From CAWFGW01 sp963815495 (GTDB lineage Bacteria; Bacteroidota; Bacteroidia; Cytophagales; JAAEPT01): a stretch of 64,000 nucleotides of DNA. Position numbers and translations under genes: made by a program. Positions 36,168-45,655 of the stretch are shown here, piece by piece. Each line of letters starts with the position of its first letter. The first letter of the stretch is position 1. The notes beneath the pieces are model-generated. The model saw only the letters and a program-made list of their open reading frames with translations. It was not told the DNA's origin and made no database searches. Where the stretch lies: the NCBI GenBank assembly GCA_963815495.1, contig CAWFGW010000001.1:94708-158707 (forward strand), given 5' to 3'.

Positions 36168-36405
36168 AGAGGATGATTTTTTTGATTCTAATAAAGGCTG
36201 TTTAAAGACGATTAGTGTTTACTCAGTTTTTCGACCATACTAAGTATAAGAATTTTAATTGATATTTTATCAATAAATTTAAATTAATAACTCTGATGTA
36301 GAGTTACTTAGTGAGTTTTACGGTTAATCTCTTAGCCATTTTAAACTGACTACTTTATTAAAGACTCTTCCAGAGAGGAAAAGTGAACCTTGGAAAAAAA
36401 TATAA

Positions 36406-37572
36406 TTAAAAACTACTGCTAGCACCACCGCCACCAAACGCACCGCCTTTGCCAGTAAGTTCGGAATCATTGATTTGATGACCACCCAACGTTTGAGAAG
36501 CCACAAAAGCAGTTAGGTCAGAATTGTCCCATTTATTGGTTAATATTTGATTTCGAGTAAATCTATTTCTAGGAGTTTTTAAATACTTCATGAGACCAAT
36601 AGCCACTAAGGTTAATAGTGCTCCTGCAACTGTAATAGTTATTTCTGGGTGTCCGAGGCTGAAATAATATTTTAAGGTAAACACGGCTAAAGCCAAAGTC
36701 AATAGACTTACCCGGATAAATAAAATGGACTTTTTTATAATACCCCATGTCAGGTATCCAATGGGGATGAGGACAGTGAAGCCATAAAAGAGAAAAGCAA
36801 AAGGAATGTCTTCTCCCGCAGCTAGTTCTAACCCCATCATCGAGACACTAAGTTCTCGTACGACAAAATAGTTAACACCGAGGTAGGTGAGTAACAAAGC
36901 CAAAGAGTCAAAGATAATGAAGTGATCTTCCCAAAGTAGTTGATTGGCTTTTTTTTGAATGAATTGACTTATCCCAAACAGGCTAGCAAAAGAAAACATC
37001 ATGACAAATGGAATTAGGGGAATATGGGAGCTAAATGCGTTAAAGAGAAACAAGGTTAAACAACCAATTGCTGCAACTAGCGTGATTACATCATGATAGC
37101 GTACTGTTATGAAACTTAAAAAAATTAGCGCCAAGAAATAATAGGCTAATTCTTTGGTTTGATTTTCCCCTAAAATTGCAAAGTACAGAAAAGAATAAGC
37201 TGCATATACAATAGCTTCTGTAATACCTGATTTGTAATGTTTTTTTTCTTTAAAGAATACCGTCTCACCAAAATAAAGCAACAACAAACCGTAGATAAAT
37301 AAACCAATCCGTACTGCGATCATAAAATCGTCAACTAATCCATTCAATAAATCAGAGAAAATTAAACCAAAAAAACCTAAACTCATCGACAGTCCAAACC
37401 AGCTGACCAGAAGTAATAAAATGCGAATGACTAAATTGGGTGAGAATAGTTGATTAGAATAAGCAGTTTTAATGTTTTTCCATTGGTCTTCTGTTAATAC
37501 TCCACTTTTGTACCAGCCTTTTGCCTTCGCTATGGTGAGTTTTTTAGTTAACTCACGGGAGTCATATGCCAT
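36406..37572 (-). CDS. multipass membrane protein with Gly-rich C-terminal tail
   Basis: About 388 residues from the ATG at 37572; starts at 37584 or 37587 would overlap the upstream gene. A soluble helical N-terminus (about 1-45, GWYKSGVLTEDQWKNIKTAY) precedes about ten membrane helices (50-340) and a cytoplasmic tail ending KGGAFGGGGASSSF. It resembles the DUF4401/DUF2157 class of paired membrane proteins, and the tail resembles the GGGGASG-type ends of TPM-domain proteins. Follows the next gene with a 4-base gap. Function unknown. Confidence 0.7.
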   Translation of the reverse strand: MAYDSRELTKKLTIAKAKGWYKSGVLTEDQWKNIKTAYSNQLFSPNLVIRILLLLVSWFGLSMSLGFFGLIFSDLLNGLVDDFMIAVRIGLFIYGLLLLYFGETVFFKEKKHYKSGITEAIVYAAYSFLYFAILGENQTKELAYYFLALIFLSFITVRYHDVITLVAAIGCLTLFLFNAFSSHIPLIPFVMMFSFASLFGISQFIQKKANQLLWEDHFIIFDSLALLLTYLGVNYFVVRELSVSMMGLELAAGEDIPFAFLFYGFTVLIPIGYLTWGIIKKSILFIRVSLLTLALAVFTLKYYFSLGHPEITITVAGALLTLVAIGLMKYLKTPRNRFTRNQILTNKWDNSDLTAFVASQTLGGHQINDSELTGKGGAFGGGGASSSF

Positions 37573-37576
37573 GAAT

Positions 37577-38545
37577 TTATTCATCATCGGAAAAGTGATT
37601 TTTATGTTTGATTAATAACATGACATAAGCTATACAGCTGATTGGGAAATAATAGATCAGTAAAATGAAGCCTTCATTATTACCCATAGTCAATAGTTTC
37701 ACAAACAGATAAGTAAAACCAATATAAGACGCGATGCTGGAATACAGAAAGAACACAAATGCTTTTTTAGTCCACGTATAATACGAAATAGCCCCAGCAG
37801 AAAAAAAGAGTAGGAAAGCAATGGCTACTTGCCATTCACTGTCAAAGACAAATGAAATAATGGAACAATAATAAAGGATTAAACCAAAGTTGAAGTAGGT
37901 AAATGAAAAGTGTTTTTTGACACCGTTTTTTGATAAAAATTGACCAATCCCTAATAACCCTGCTCCAAAGAAAGCACCTGTAACATACAAATCGGTGCCA
38001 GGCAACCATGAACCACTGACCCAGTTTACTGGGGAGATAGTTAACCCAAAAGCTGCTGCCGCTGCAGTGATGCCCATTGAAAGTACAGCTTTGTTGTCAT
38101 AGCGGTAAGCCATAAAAAAGAACAATAAAGCCGTGATAATTGAGCTGACTTGCAGCAGCTGTTCCACCAGATCAAAATAGACTTGCACGTAAGTGAAAAG
38201 CGAAATGATAAGCAGGGAACCTAAAATTAGGAAATAGTCAAAATAGATGTGGTCGACTTTGACTTCCGAGTGTGAATAGGGAAAGCTTTTTTGTGCGATG
38301 TAATAACCACACATGCCAATGCCAATCAGCATTAAGGTCATTACGCCAAGGTGGCCAATTTGCCCTAAATTTTGGTAAGCGATGTAGCCAACGCCTCCTG
38401 TAAATAAGAGAATTCCGAGGTATAAGAGGAGGCGCAACTCGTAATAAAGTGATACGACTTTTTTTTCATCTACTGCATCCAGCAGCTTAAATTGGTTGCT
38501 GTCAATGAGGTTTTTGTCCAACAGTTCTTGGTGTACTTTTGACAT
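37577..38545 (-). CDS. DUF2157-like multipass membrane protein
   Basis: 322 residues. N-terminal helical domain (about 1-35, QELLDKNLIDSNQFKLLDAV) typical of DUF2157, then about nine hydrophobic helices (38-310). It ends 4 bases before the DUF4401-like partner and shares its layout of N-terminal helices plus a helical bundle, so the two are likely an operon encoding one complex. No catalytic motif is visible. Confidence 0.7.
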   Translation of the reverse strand: MSKVHQELLDKNLIDSNQFKLLDAVDEKKVVSLYYELRLLLYLGILLFTGGVGYIAYQNLGQIGHLGVMTLMLIGIGMCGYYIAQKSFPYSHSEVKVDHIYFDYFLILGSLLIISLFTYVQVYFDLVEQLLQVSSIITALLFFFMAYRYDNKAVLSMGITAAAAAFGLTISPVNWVSGSWLPGTDLYVTGAFFGAGLLGIGQFLSKNGVKKHFSFTYFNFGLILYYCSIISFVFDSEWQVAIAFLLFFSAGAISYYTWTKKAFVFFLYSSIASYIGFTYLFVKLLTMGNNEGFILLIYYFPISCIAYVMLLIKHKNHFSDDE

Positions 38546-38645
38546 AACTCTAATATTAGTGAAAAAAAGTCAATATTGTGTTTAACACAATTAACATAAG
38601 GAACTTAGTTTTTTAGGTTTGAAAATAAGAAAACTTACTTTGTCA

Positions 38646-39602
38646 CTATTTCATCTCCGACCTTTTTTTGATCACTCTCAATATATTGTTTTGTATGTCC
38701 TTCATAATTAAATTACCCCAAAAACCTGCGTAAAAGTTGAATGTGGTGTTCATTTGAAAATGACTGTATAAATGAAGTCTATACGAATTTGCACCCAGTG
38801 ATTCTAATTCATAAGTGCCATTTATAACATCAAAATATTCACCTCCGATAAGAATGTGTTCATCCATTGTGGTGGATGGGATTTCATGGGGGTTGGCTTT
38901 AATTGTAAACCGCATTTTTTTAAAAGGAGCGTACTCATAAACAGTTTCATGAAAAACTAATCCATTTGTAAAAATGGCTTTTCGATAAGCACCAATTCCA
39001 TTAAAATCAAGTTCTGCTCGAACAGGTCGTGGAAAACCCAAAAATGAGGTTAAGTCCCCAGAGTCTTCGTTTTCCGAAATAGTTTCTACTCGTGTAACAT
39101 TGTTCCAAATTTTTTCTTTTGTGGAGGTTATATCTATAAAAGTGTAAGCACGATAAGTAGCGGGGATTTTGTCGACTAAATTTTCAATTGGAGCAATAAA
39201 TAATGGTAATAACACCAAAAGAGAAATGTTTAAGCGGTTGTGTTTTCTTTTTTTAAGCCATGCTCCCATAAAACCTCCAACGGAAGCGGCAATTAAGAAA
39301 ATTGGTAATACCATCAACCAACAAGCCCAACCTTCTAAGTTCAGTAAAATGGTCGCAAAGAAGAAAATACCAATAGGAACCCAAGGAAGGAAAAATTTAT
39401 ATGCAAAATCATCCACAGCCTCTAACGGAGAAAGGTAAGTGCACAAGATGCCAACGATAGTCGGTAAGCAAAGTAAAAAAGTAACTGACATCACTGAAAA
39501 AAGCTCGTTTAGATTATCTAAACCAAAAACTACTCGGAGGATAATTGCATAAACTACCGGGATTATAATAATTTTTAAGAAGGAAAGTAGTTTATGACTC
39601 AT
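38646..39602 (-). CDS. membrane protein fused to SRPBCC-like domain
   Basis: 318 residues. Four or five hydrophobic helices in the first half (about 5-150), then a soluble domain (about 155-310) with the strand-rich look of polyketide cyclase/SRPBCC proteins: DITSTKEKIWNNVTRVETI at its start, AYRKAIFTNGLVFHETVYEY, and a long C-terminal helix (MKDIQNNILRVIKKR). The SRPBCC fold binds hydrophobic ligands. The start is ATG at 39602. Separate from its neighbours by 100 and 77 bases. Confidence 0.7.
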   Translation of the reverse strand: MSHKLLSFLKIIIIPVVYAIILRVVFGLDNLNELFSVMSVTFLLCLPTIVGILCTYLSPLEAVDDFAYKFFLPWVPIGIFFFATILLNLEGWACWLMVLPIFLIAASVGGFMGAWLKKRKHNRLNISLLVLLPLFIAPIENLVDKIPATYRAYTFIDITSTKEKIWNNVTRVETISENEDSGDLTSFLGFPRPVRAELDFNGIGAYRKAIFTNGLVFHETVYEYAPFKKMRFTIKANPHEIPSTTMDEHILIGGEYFDVINGTYELESLGANSYRLHLYSHFQMNTTFNFYAGFWGNLIMKDIQNNILRVIKKRSEMK

Positions 39603-39679
39603 TTTATTATTGATTATTTATGCAGTAATAGTAGAACTATATTTCCAAAATCTCATATTTTAAAACTTAATACAACTCG

Positions 39680-40996
39680 TCAATTCACAATCAACCGCTG
39701 AGTAAATGAACCACTTCGTAAAATGTAAATACCTAAAGGCAAATGTTTCGATGAAATTTTTTCTTCTGTCTTATTTGAATAATACACTTGTTTACCCTGA
39801 ATGTTAGTAATTATGACAGCCTGATTTTTTAAACTTTCACTTGGTGTGAAATAAATCCATTCACCTTGAGTGACAACGGTTGGGAAAATAAACGATTCAG
39901 TTGTGGTTGATTTAGCTAAAGCGGTAATTGATGCAAAAGCACAGTTGAAATTTTCAGCAAAGCTCCAAATCCCACTACAATCATCAGCATCTTCATTAAT
40001 CGACCAAGTCATGAGTCCACGAAAGTTGGGGTAGGTTCGAGCGAGTGAGTAGTGAAACCCCACTGGTTTTTGTATTTCTCCTTTTAAATACTTCACAGCA
40101 TCACAAACATTTTGAGGTGTTACGTAACCTGTTCCGGCTGCATTGCAGTTGTTAGCAGGTAATCCAATGGCTACTTTCGAAGCAGGGACACCACTAAAAA
40201 AACCCTTTCCACCTTTTAGTGTAAATCCTTTAATCAGAGTTTCAGTTAAAGCAGTTAAATAATCGGGATCGCCTGTATCGTAATAAATAATACCATTATT
40301 AGCGAAAGTACCTCCGCTTGCACCCCCAGCGTTGTAATATTGAGGGAAAATCACATCCAAATCGTCCATCAACCCATTTAAAATAGGTAAATAGGCACCT
40401 CCGTTGATGTTGTTCACTTGCCACTCACTCAATGCTCCTTGTAAATACACTGTTTCAGGTGCCATTGTTAATAACATCCGTTTGCCAGTTTGAGTAAAGT
40501 AATCGGCTTTAATTTGTTTAACAGCAGTAATAATATTCAACTGTTTGTGAGCAGGATTGTTCATGGTCCAATCGCCAAAGTCAAGCGAGGTCGATTCTAA
40601 GTCTAAATCGATGCCATCTATTTTATAATCATAGTCGGATAGAATTTGATTGATCGAATTAATAAATACACTCACCGTGTTAGGGGAGTCTAAAATTACA
40701 GGGTCATTGGCACCACCTATGCTGAGAATTACTACCTTTCCTTCGGTGTGTAGGTTGTCGATATCCGCTAAGAATGCAGCTTTGGAATACCCAGAAGGTA
40801 AGTTGAATTCCATATCATAATCAGTTCCTGTTTTCGTTGTTGCAAAAGCTAGTTCAATCACATTATAGTTCTCATGTATTTCGGATAACTTCATGGCAGA
40901 CCAGTTTTGCCAGTAACCAACCAAACACGGGGTTGGAATTTGAGAGAAGGTATTGAAAGCAATGATGAAACTAATTAAGAGTACTGTTCTTTTCAT
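39680..40996 (-). CDS. secreted GH18 chitinase with T9SS domain
   Basis: 438 residues. Signal peptide 1-18 (FNTFSQ). GH18 catalytic domain about 22-350: SIGGA at 92-96, catalytic Glu134 in DGIDLDLES, MAPETVYLQG, and the closing GLMTWSINEDADD, where the Trp lines the active site. Type A T9SS end (about 360-438: FPTVVTQGEWIYFTPS, GIYILRSGSF). The order of motifs is like bacterial chitinase D-type enzymes. Hydrolyses chitin or N-acetylglucosamine polymers outside the cell. Confidence 0.93.
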   Translation of the reverse strand: MKRTVLLISFIIAFNTFSQIPTPCLVGYWQNWSAMKLSEIHENYNVIELAFATTKTGTDYDMEFNLPSGYSKAAFLADIDNLHTEGKVVILSIGGANDPVILDSPNTVSVFINSINQILSDYDYKIDGIDLDLESTSLDFGDWTMNNPAHKQLNIITAVKQIKADYFTQTGKRMLLTMAPETVYLQGALSEWQVNNINGGAYLPILNGLMDDLDVIFPQYYNAGGASGGTFANNGIIYYDTGDPDYLTALTETLIKGFTLKGGKGFFSGVPASKVAIGLPANNCNAAGTGYVTPQNVCDAVKYLKGEIQKPVGFHYSLARTYPNFRGLMTWSINEDADDCSGIWSFAENFNCAFASITALAKSTTTESFIFPTVVTQGEWIYFTPSESLKNQAVIITNIQGKQVYYSNKTEEKISSKHLPLGIYILRSGSFTQRLIVN

Positions 40997-41051
40997 GTTT
41001 TCATTAATTTACAACTGTTTATTATCCTATAATCGGGATGATTTCGCTAGA

Positions 41052-42701
41052 CTACTCTTTCACCAACTTAAAGACTGACGTCTGGTTTTGTTCATTCATC
41101 ACTTTTAAAATATAGAGTCCTGGTGGTAAGTCTTGAACATTCAACTCCTCAGTCCCAGTAGTTTCTTTGACTTGAATGCCATTCGAGTTATACAGAACTA
41201 TTTTATTGATCTTAAAGCCATTTTCTGCTTGAATATGAATGGTGTTTTCGATGGGGTTCGGGTAGACATTTAACTGATTTCGAGATAATCGGTCTTCAGT
41301 CGATAGGGTCACATTCAACGTTATACAGTCCGAGTTATTACTATTGTTGAGTTCATCGAGGTTATTATGGTCATCGCTAACTAGCAGTAGGAAATAGTTT
41401 CCCGCTGAAACATCCAGCGGAATGGTCACATTTTTACTGATGGAGAATGTTGCGGAGTCGCTGCCTAAGTTGTAATCATCACTAATCAATAAAAGATCAT
41501 CGCTGCTTAAATTACAGTCAGTTGATAAATAATAAGTCAAATCAATCATTGGCAACTCAGACGAAAGTCGCGGACCTCTATAGTTTAAATCAACAAACAC
41601 TTCAATGGAGTCACCCGTTTTGATTTCTTCAGTGGTGGAGTAAGCTTTACTTAAAAAGATATCCTCGGGCAATTCTGAGTCTTTGCAGGTAACCATCAAC
41701 TCGTAACTGCTTCCGCTGCCATCATCCGCATCTACTACAATGTAATACGTTTCGCCTGCTTTGGCATTTTCATATACTGAAGCCGAAGAGCTCACCGTAC
41801 CCAAACAATCCATGGCATCGCAACTGCCGAGAATATATACATCCAAATCGCCTGTATAATTGGAAACCGTGGCTGTCAAGGGTCCGTCCAAGGCTTGAGT
41901 AATGGTGTGCACGCGTTCGGGCCCCGTTTCCGTCCAGGAGTTACAGCCATATAAAGAAATGTTTGAAGTTGCTTGCGAACGTTGTCCATAGTATTTAATA
42001 CCACATTTTAATGGAACCGCATTCGAACAGTCCAAGGAAGGCGTTTCGATTTTATAGCAGGTAAAGTCGGAGATGGAGGAGCGAAGGTCAGGGAGTTTGC
42101 TGTATAAACTATCTCCTGGACAGCTGGTGCCACTCGCACAACTGTTGGGTGAGTCCGAGAGATTACCGTCTCGGTGACCCGCTAAGTTACTTAACTGCAT
42201 TTGTGAGGAGAGGTGGTAGCTGACCGCAGAAATAGGAATGTTTTTATCCGTTGCTTCCCATGCAACTAGTTCTTTGAGGGCGTTGAGTGCTTTGGTTGAA
42301 GGTGACTCCATATCAAAATTTCCGATTAAGGCGATGCCTGTGGTGTTGCTACTCATGCAACTGAAATGGGCACCTAGCACTTCATTTCCCCGACCTTCAT
42401 AGATGACACCATTTCTATCAATCAGCCAGTTGTAACCGATGTCGGACCAACCGTTGGTGTTGACATGGTAATCCCAATAAAACTGGACCATTTCTTTGTA
42501 GTTGGTGTTTTCCGGAAACACCCTACCATCACCTGTGTGGTGAACGATAATATGCGTTGGTGTGGTCACGGAAGGAAACTTGGGAGGCAATCGAATTCCT
42601 TCAGGGTCCCAACACTGGCGGCTGCAATAGTCGGGTTGGTCGCAAAGTGCGAAAGTGCATAAAGAACTGCCTAACAAGAATAAAAAGAGGAGTTGTCTCA
42701 A
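41052..42701 (-). CDS. secreted Amidase_2 peptidoglycan amidase with T9SS domain
   Basis: 549 residues from a TTG at 42701, 4 bases after the stop of the lipoprotein gene and directly before the signal peptide (RQLLFLFLLGSSLCTFAL). An ATG at 42785 would put 28 polar residues in front. N-acetylmuramoyl-L-alanine amidase domain (about 45-215): zinc ligands in HIIVHHTGD, AGHRDG and SCPGD, and IGYNWLIDRNGVIYEGRG. Then a pre-peptidase-type beta-sandwich (about 225-340), a CARDB-like domain (about 345-470) and a T9SS end (VYPNPIENTIHIQAE, GLYILKVMNEQ). An extracellular amidase could attack other bacteria's walls. Confidence 0.9.
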   Translation of the reverse strand: MRQLLFLFLLGSSLCTFALCDQPDYCSRQCWDPEGIRLPPKFPSVTTPTHIIVHHTGDGRVFPENTNYKEMVQFYWDYHVNTNGWSDIGYNWLIDRNGVIYEGRGNEVLGAHFSCMSSNTTGIALIGNFDMESPSTKALNALKELVAWEATDKNIPISAVSYHLSSQMQLSNLAGHRDGNLSDSPNSCASGTSCPGDSLYSKLPDLRSSISDFTCYKIETPSLDCSNAVPLKCGIKYYGQRSQATSNISLYGCNSWTETGPERVHTITQALDGPLTATVSNYTGDLDVYILGSCDAMDCLGTVSSSASVYENAKAGETYYIVVDADDGSGSSYELMVTCKDSELPEDIFLSKAYSTTEEIKTGDSIEVFVDLNYRGPRLSSELPMIDLTYYLSTDCNLSSDDLLLISDDYNLGSDSATFSISKNVTIPLDVSAGNYFLLLVSDDHNNLDELNNSNNSDCITLNVTLSTEDRLSRNQLNVYPNPIENTIHIQAENGFKINKIVLYNSNGIQVKETTGTEELNVQDLPPGLYILKVMNEQNQTSVFKLVKE

Positions 42702-42705
42702 AGGC

Positions 42706-43329
42706 TTAATTTTTTGAAAAGGTGAAAATTCTGAACACGACTTCCTGATCAGTTTGCTGGTCGCATTTGAATTGAATTTTAGCAACGGAAGATTTCAGTT
42801 GTTTTGGGGTAAACGCTTTTCTATTAGGGTTGTTTACTTCCGGGTTTTCTGGTAAGGTTTCCCATGCAGACCAAGTATCATTCATTAAAACGCGGTAATA
42901 CAAATGGTAATCTCCCGTGTATAAAGAATAAGCGGAAAGCATGCCGCTAGCAGTGTTGGAAAGATCAAGGTCAAGGGGTTCACTCACATATTCCGAAGCA
43001 TCATTGGTGATGCTAAAGTTTTGATAAAACTCCACTACATTTCCCTTTTTCTCTCTTGAAGTTGTATTCGCATTTTTTGGAGCTACAGGGGCAGGCGTGT
43101 TTTTTTCTATGGTATTCTTTTTATTTGTCAAGTCAGTTTGTTCCGTTGATGTTGTTGTATCCAGAGGCTCTTTTTCTGAAGCGATCGATGGTTCAGAAGT
43201 ATCCGCTTTCACTGATGGTGCTTGCTGAAGGGCGGAATTGGATTCGCTTTTCTGAGTGCTTTCAGGAGTGCTTGTGCAACGCACTAACATAAAAATAAGG
43301 ACTAAAAAGAATAACAGGGAATGCCGCAT
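42706..43329 (-). CDS. lipoprotein preceding the amidase
   Basis: 207 residues. Lipobox near residue 18 (MLVRCTS), a Ser/Thr/Glu-rich linker (about 19-95), then a compact beta-rich domain (about 98-207: EFYQNFSITNDASEYVSEPL, WSAWETLPENPEVNNPNRKA, IQFKCDQQ). The WETL/NPNRKAF region resembles the N-terminal domain that I associate with some Bacteroidota T9SS amidases, so this may be a separated domain acting with the next gene. Stop and amidase TTG are 4 bases apart, so translation is likely coupled. Confidence 0.65.
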   Translation of the reverse strand: MRHSLLFFLVLIFMLVRCTSTPESTQKSESNSALQQAPSVKADTSEPSIASEKEPLDTTTSTEQTDLTNKKNTIEKNTPAPVAPKNANTTSREKKGNVVEFYQNFSITNDASEYVSEPLDLDLSNTASGMLSAYSLYTGDYHLYYRVLMNDTWSAWETLPENPEVNNPNRKAFTPKQLKSSVAKIQFKCDQQTDQEVVFRIFTFSKN

Positions 43330-43769
43330 TTTAATAAGTTTTAATTAAGTCAATTTAACATAAAACTAAAGAATTGCCTACTCTTAACAGGCAATGTTTT
43401 TGATAATCATAGGCCTTCCTTTCATCCTATAGTAAACAAGAAAAATTAGTTGGGTGACTATTAGTGTACAGTTAAGCTTATTTTTCACAGTTTTTGTGTT
43501 TCATGTGACGATTTGGGAATGTGAAAGGGGTATAGCATGCGCCCTAGTGTCGTTAACATTAGTCGACCTAATCGTCTATATTTCCATTTTGATCATCCTG
43601 AGTATCGGGAGAGAAAAAAGCCAACCTTAAATTGAAGCCATACGGTAATTAAAACCCGCTTTATTAACTACCCTGTAACCAGAAAGAAATAGTTTAATAC
43701 GCTATAAATCATCAATTAAGCCTTGTGTTTTCTTGAATTAAAATGTAGTTTGTTAAAAAACTTGCTATT
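43330..43769. other. 440-base divergent gap with dispersed repeat
   Basis: No gene seen. It contains a 126-base repeat at 43454-43579 whose partner is 10.5 kb away, and next to it CATTTTGATCATCCTGAGTA, part of another common Bacteroidota repeat word. The rest is AT-rich and should hold promoters for both flanking genes. Confidence 0.6.
43454..43579 (+). repeat. dispersed 126-base repeat, copy A
   Basis: Matches the reverse complement of 54034-54160 along its whole length. The core at 43498-43529, beginning GTTTCATGTGACGATTTGGG, is identical over 32 bases, and the end TAGTCGACCTAATCGTCTA is also identical. Both copies lie in gaps between divergent genes. Confidence 0.85.
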
Positions 43770-45605
43770 ATGAAAATACACTTACGCCCTACCACACACA
43801 CGTTTATATTTTTGTTTTTACTCTTCTCAACTTCGCTTTTTGCACAGCAGCGACCAGTAGGGATTAACCTGAACGGAGTCACCGATTACTCGGAAGAATT
43901 GGTCTTTACCGATGCTTTTAAACAAGCCCGGGGTTGGATTTCACACGAGGCAGCAAATAACGCTCCGTGGTCTTCAGGGGTGGTGGTCCCGCTGATGGAA
44001 AATGGTTTCCCATTCGAAATTCCTTATAACAACGGCACTGATCCACTACAACAAGTTAGGACTTTACTGCTTTGGGGCCTTGAGGAAAACACGCCCACAG
44101 GCAAGTATCGATTAATCGTAACTGGTACTGGTGAAATTACCTTGAAAGTAGGTAGCAATGCTGCCAAACAATATACTTGTCCAGTGGATACGTTGGTAGA
44201 TGTGAATGATGGCTCAGTCATTCTTGACATTAAATCGTCTTTGGCACAAGATCCTATTTCAGATATAAAATTTATTTACCCCGAGTATACAGCGAGTTTT
44301 ACTACCCAAACCTTTCGAGATGACTTTCTTGATTTTGTCGATGACTTTCAGACCCTCCGATTCATGGATTGGTTAAGAACGAATAATAGTGATTTGAGTG
44401 AATGGGCCAACCGCACACCTAAAGCTTATTATAGTCAAAGCCAGTCGAGTGGTGTAGCTTGGGAATACATTATCGAGTTGTGTAACACCACAGGAAAAAA
44501 TGCTTGGATTAATATTCCGCACAAAGCCACGGATGATTTTATCCGCAACGTAGCAAAGCTGCTTAGAGATGACCTGAACCCAGCGTTGAAAATCTATGTG
44601 GAATATAGCAACGAACTGTGGAATGGGCAGTTTGATCAAAACAGTGATGCGGCAGACTATGCCGATGCAGCAGGTTTTACTGGTGAGCGATGGGAGTTGA
44701 CTTGGAAGTATACGGCTAAACGTTCTGCCGATATCTTTAAAATTTTTGAAGAAGAATTTGAGGATCCCGCTCGTTTGGTTAAAGTAATTCCTTCTCAGGC
44801 AGCGAACAGTTGGTTAAGCAATCAAATTATAGGCTTTTTCAAAAATCCTACTTACAATCCTTCAGGTGTTACTGCCGATGTACTGGCCATTGCACCTTAT
44901 TTTGCAGGAAGTGTAGCGAATAAGATTGTTGATGATGGTTTAGTTGAAAGCATCACGACAGACGAAATTGTGTTACGTATGGAAGAAAGTTTAGCGAAAT
45001 CATATGATTGGATTGATGCGAATATGACAGTAGCGAACAATCATGGTTTGAAACTTACTGCCTATGAAGGGGGGCAACATTTGGTCGCTACTGGAGCCAA
45101 TGTGGATAATGATTTATTAACTGAAAAACTGATTGCCGCTAACCGTCATCCAGATATGGAGGACTTATATTGCACCTATTTTGATTATTGGTATGCCGAT
45201 GCTGACGCAGATTTATTTTGTGTTTTTGCTTCTCACGGAAAACCGAGTAAATGGGGAAGCTGGGGGATTAAAATAAATATGAATGATGTCAACGCGCCTA
45301 AGTACTTGGGTGTAAAAAAATGTATAGTAAGCTATAATGAAGTAGTCTCTTCCAGTAACGAGTGGAGAGAAACCAATACCTTTACTGTGAGTCCAAACCC
45401 GTCAGCTACAGGAGTTTTCACTATTCAAGCACAAGAGAAGATCCAGGCTGTATATGTAACCGATGCAATCGGTCATAGCGTGGCAGTGGAAAGTCAATTA
45501 CTGGATGACGATACGATGACCTTGGAACTCAATAAAAGCGGTCTTTATTTAATTTCCATCTTTACAGACAACCATAAAGAGGCGGTGAAAGTAGTAGTGG
45601 AGTAG
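43770..45605 (+). CDS. secreted clan GH-A-like glycosidase with T9SS domain
   Basis: 611 residues. Signal peptide 1-25. A beta-rich N-terminal part (about 30-170), then a barrel-like region (about 175-520) with FMDWLRTNNSDL, IYVEYSNELWNGQF (NE pair, candidate acid/base) and LTAYEGGQHLV (candidate nucleophile Glu), which is the spacing of clan GH-A retaining enzymes. Proteins of this type are often named only as cellulose-binding or hypothetical. The end is a type A T9SS domain (VSPNPSATGVFTIQAQ, LYLISIFTDN). Substrate unknown; a plant or algal polysaccharide is likely from context. Confidence 0.8.
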   Translation: MKIHLRPTTHTFIFLFLLFSTSLFAQQRPVGINLNGVTDYSEELVFTDAFKQARGWISHEAANNAPWSSGVVVPLMENGFPFEIPYNNGTDPLQQVRTLLLWGLEENTPTGKYRLIVTGTGEITLKVGSNAAKQYTCPVDTLVDVNDGSVILDIKSSLAQDPISDIKFIYPEYTASFTTQTFRDDFLDFVDDFQTLRFMDWLRTNNSDLSEWANRTPKAYYSQSQSSGVAWEYIIELCNTTGKNAWINIPHKATDDFIRNVAKLLRDDLNPALKIYVEYSNELWNGQFDQNSDAADYADAAGFTGERWELTWKYTAKRSADIFKIFEEEFEDPARLVKVIPSQAANSWLSNQIIGFFKNPTYNPSGVTADVLAIAPYFAGSVANKIVDDGLVESITTDEIVLRMEESLAKSYDWIDANMTVANNHGLKLTAYEGGQHLVATGANVDNDLLTEKLIAANRHPDMEDLYCTYFDYWYADADADLFCVFASHGKPSKWGSWGIKINMNDVNAPKYLGVKKCIVSYNEVVSSSNEWRETNTFTVSPNPSATGVFTIQAQEKIQAVYVTDAIGHSVAVESQLLDDDTMTLELNKSGLYLISIFTDNHKEAVKVVVE

Positions 45606-45655
45606 CATTTCAAAGCACTGTTGACCTATCCTGTTAGATGAAAAGAGTAAAGGAT

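Noticed and set aside
36324..36506. 60-residue minus-strand ORF at the end of the DUF4401-like gene
   Set aside because: It is another frame of the Gly-rich tail region; no start signal or family features.
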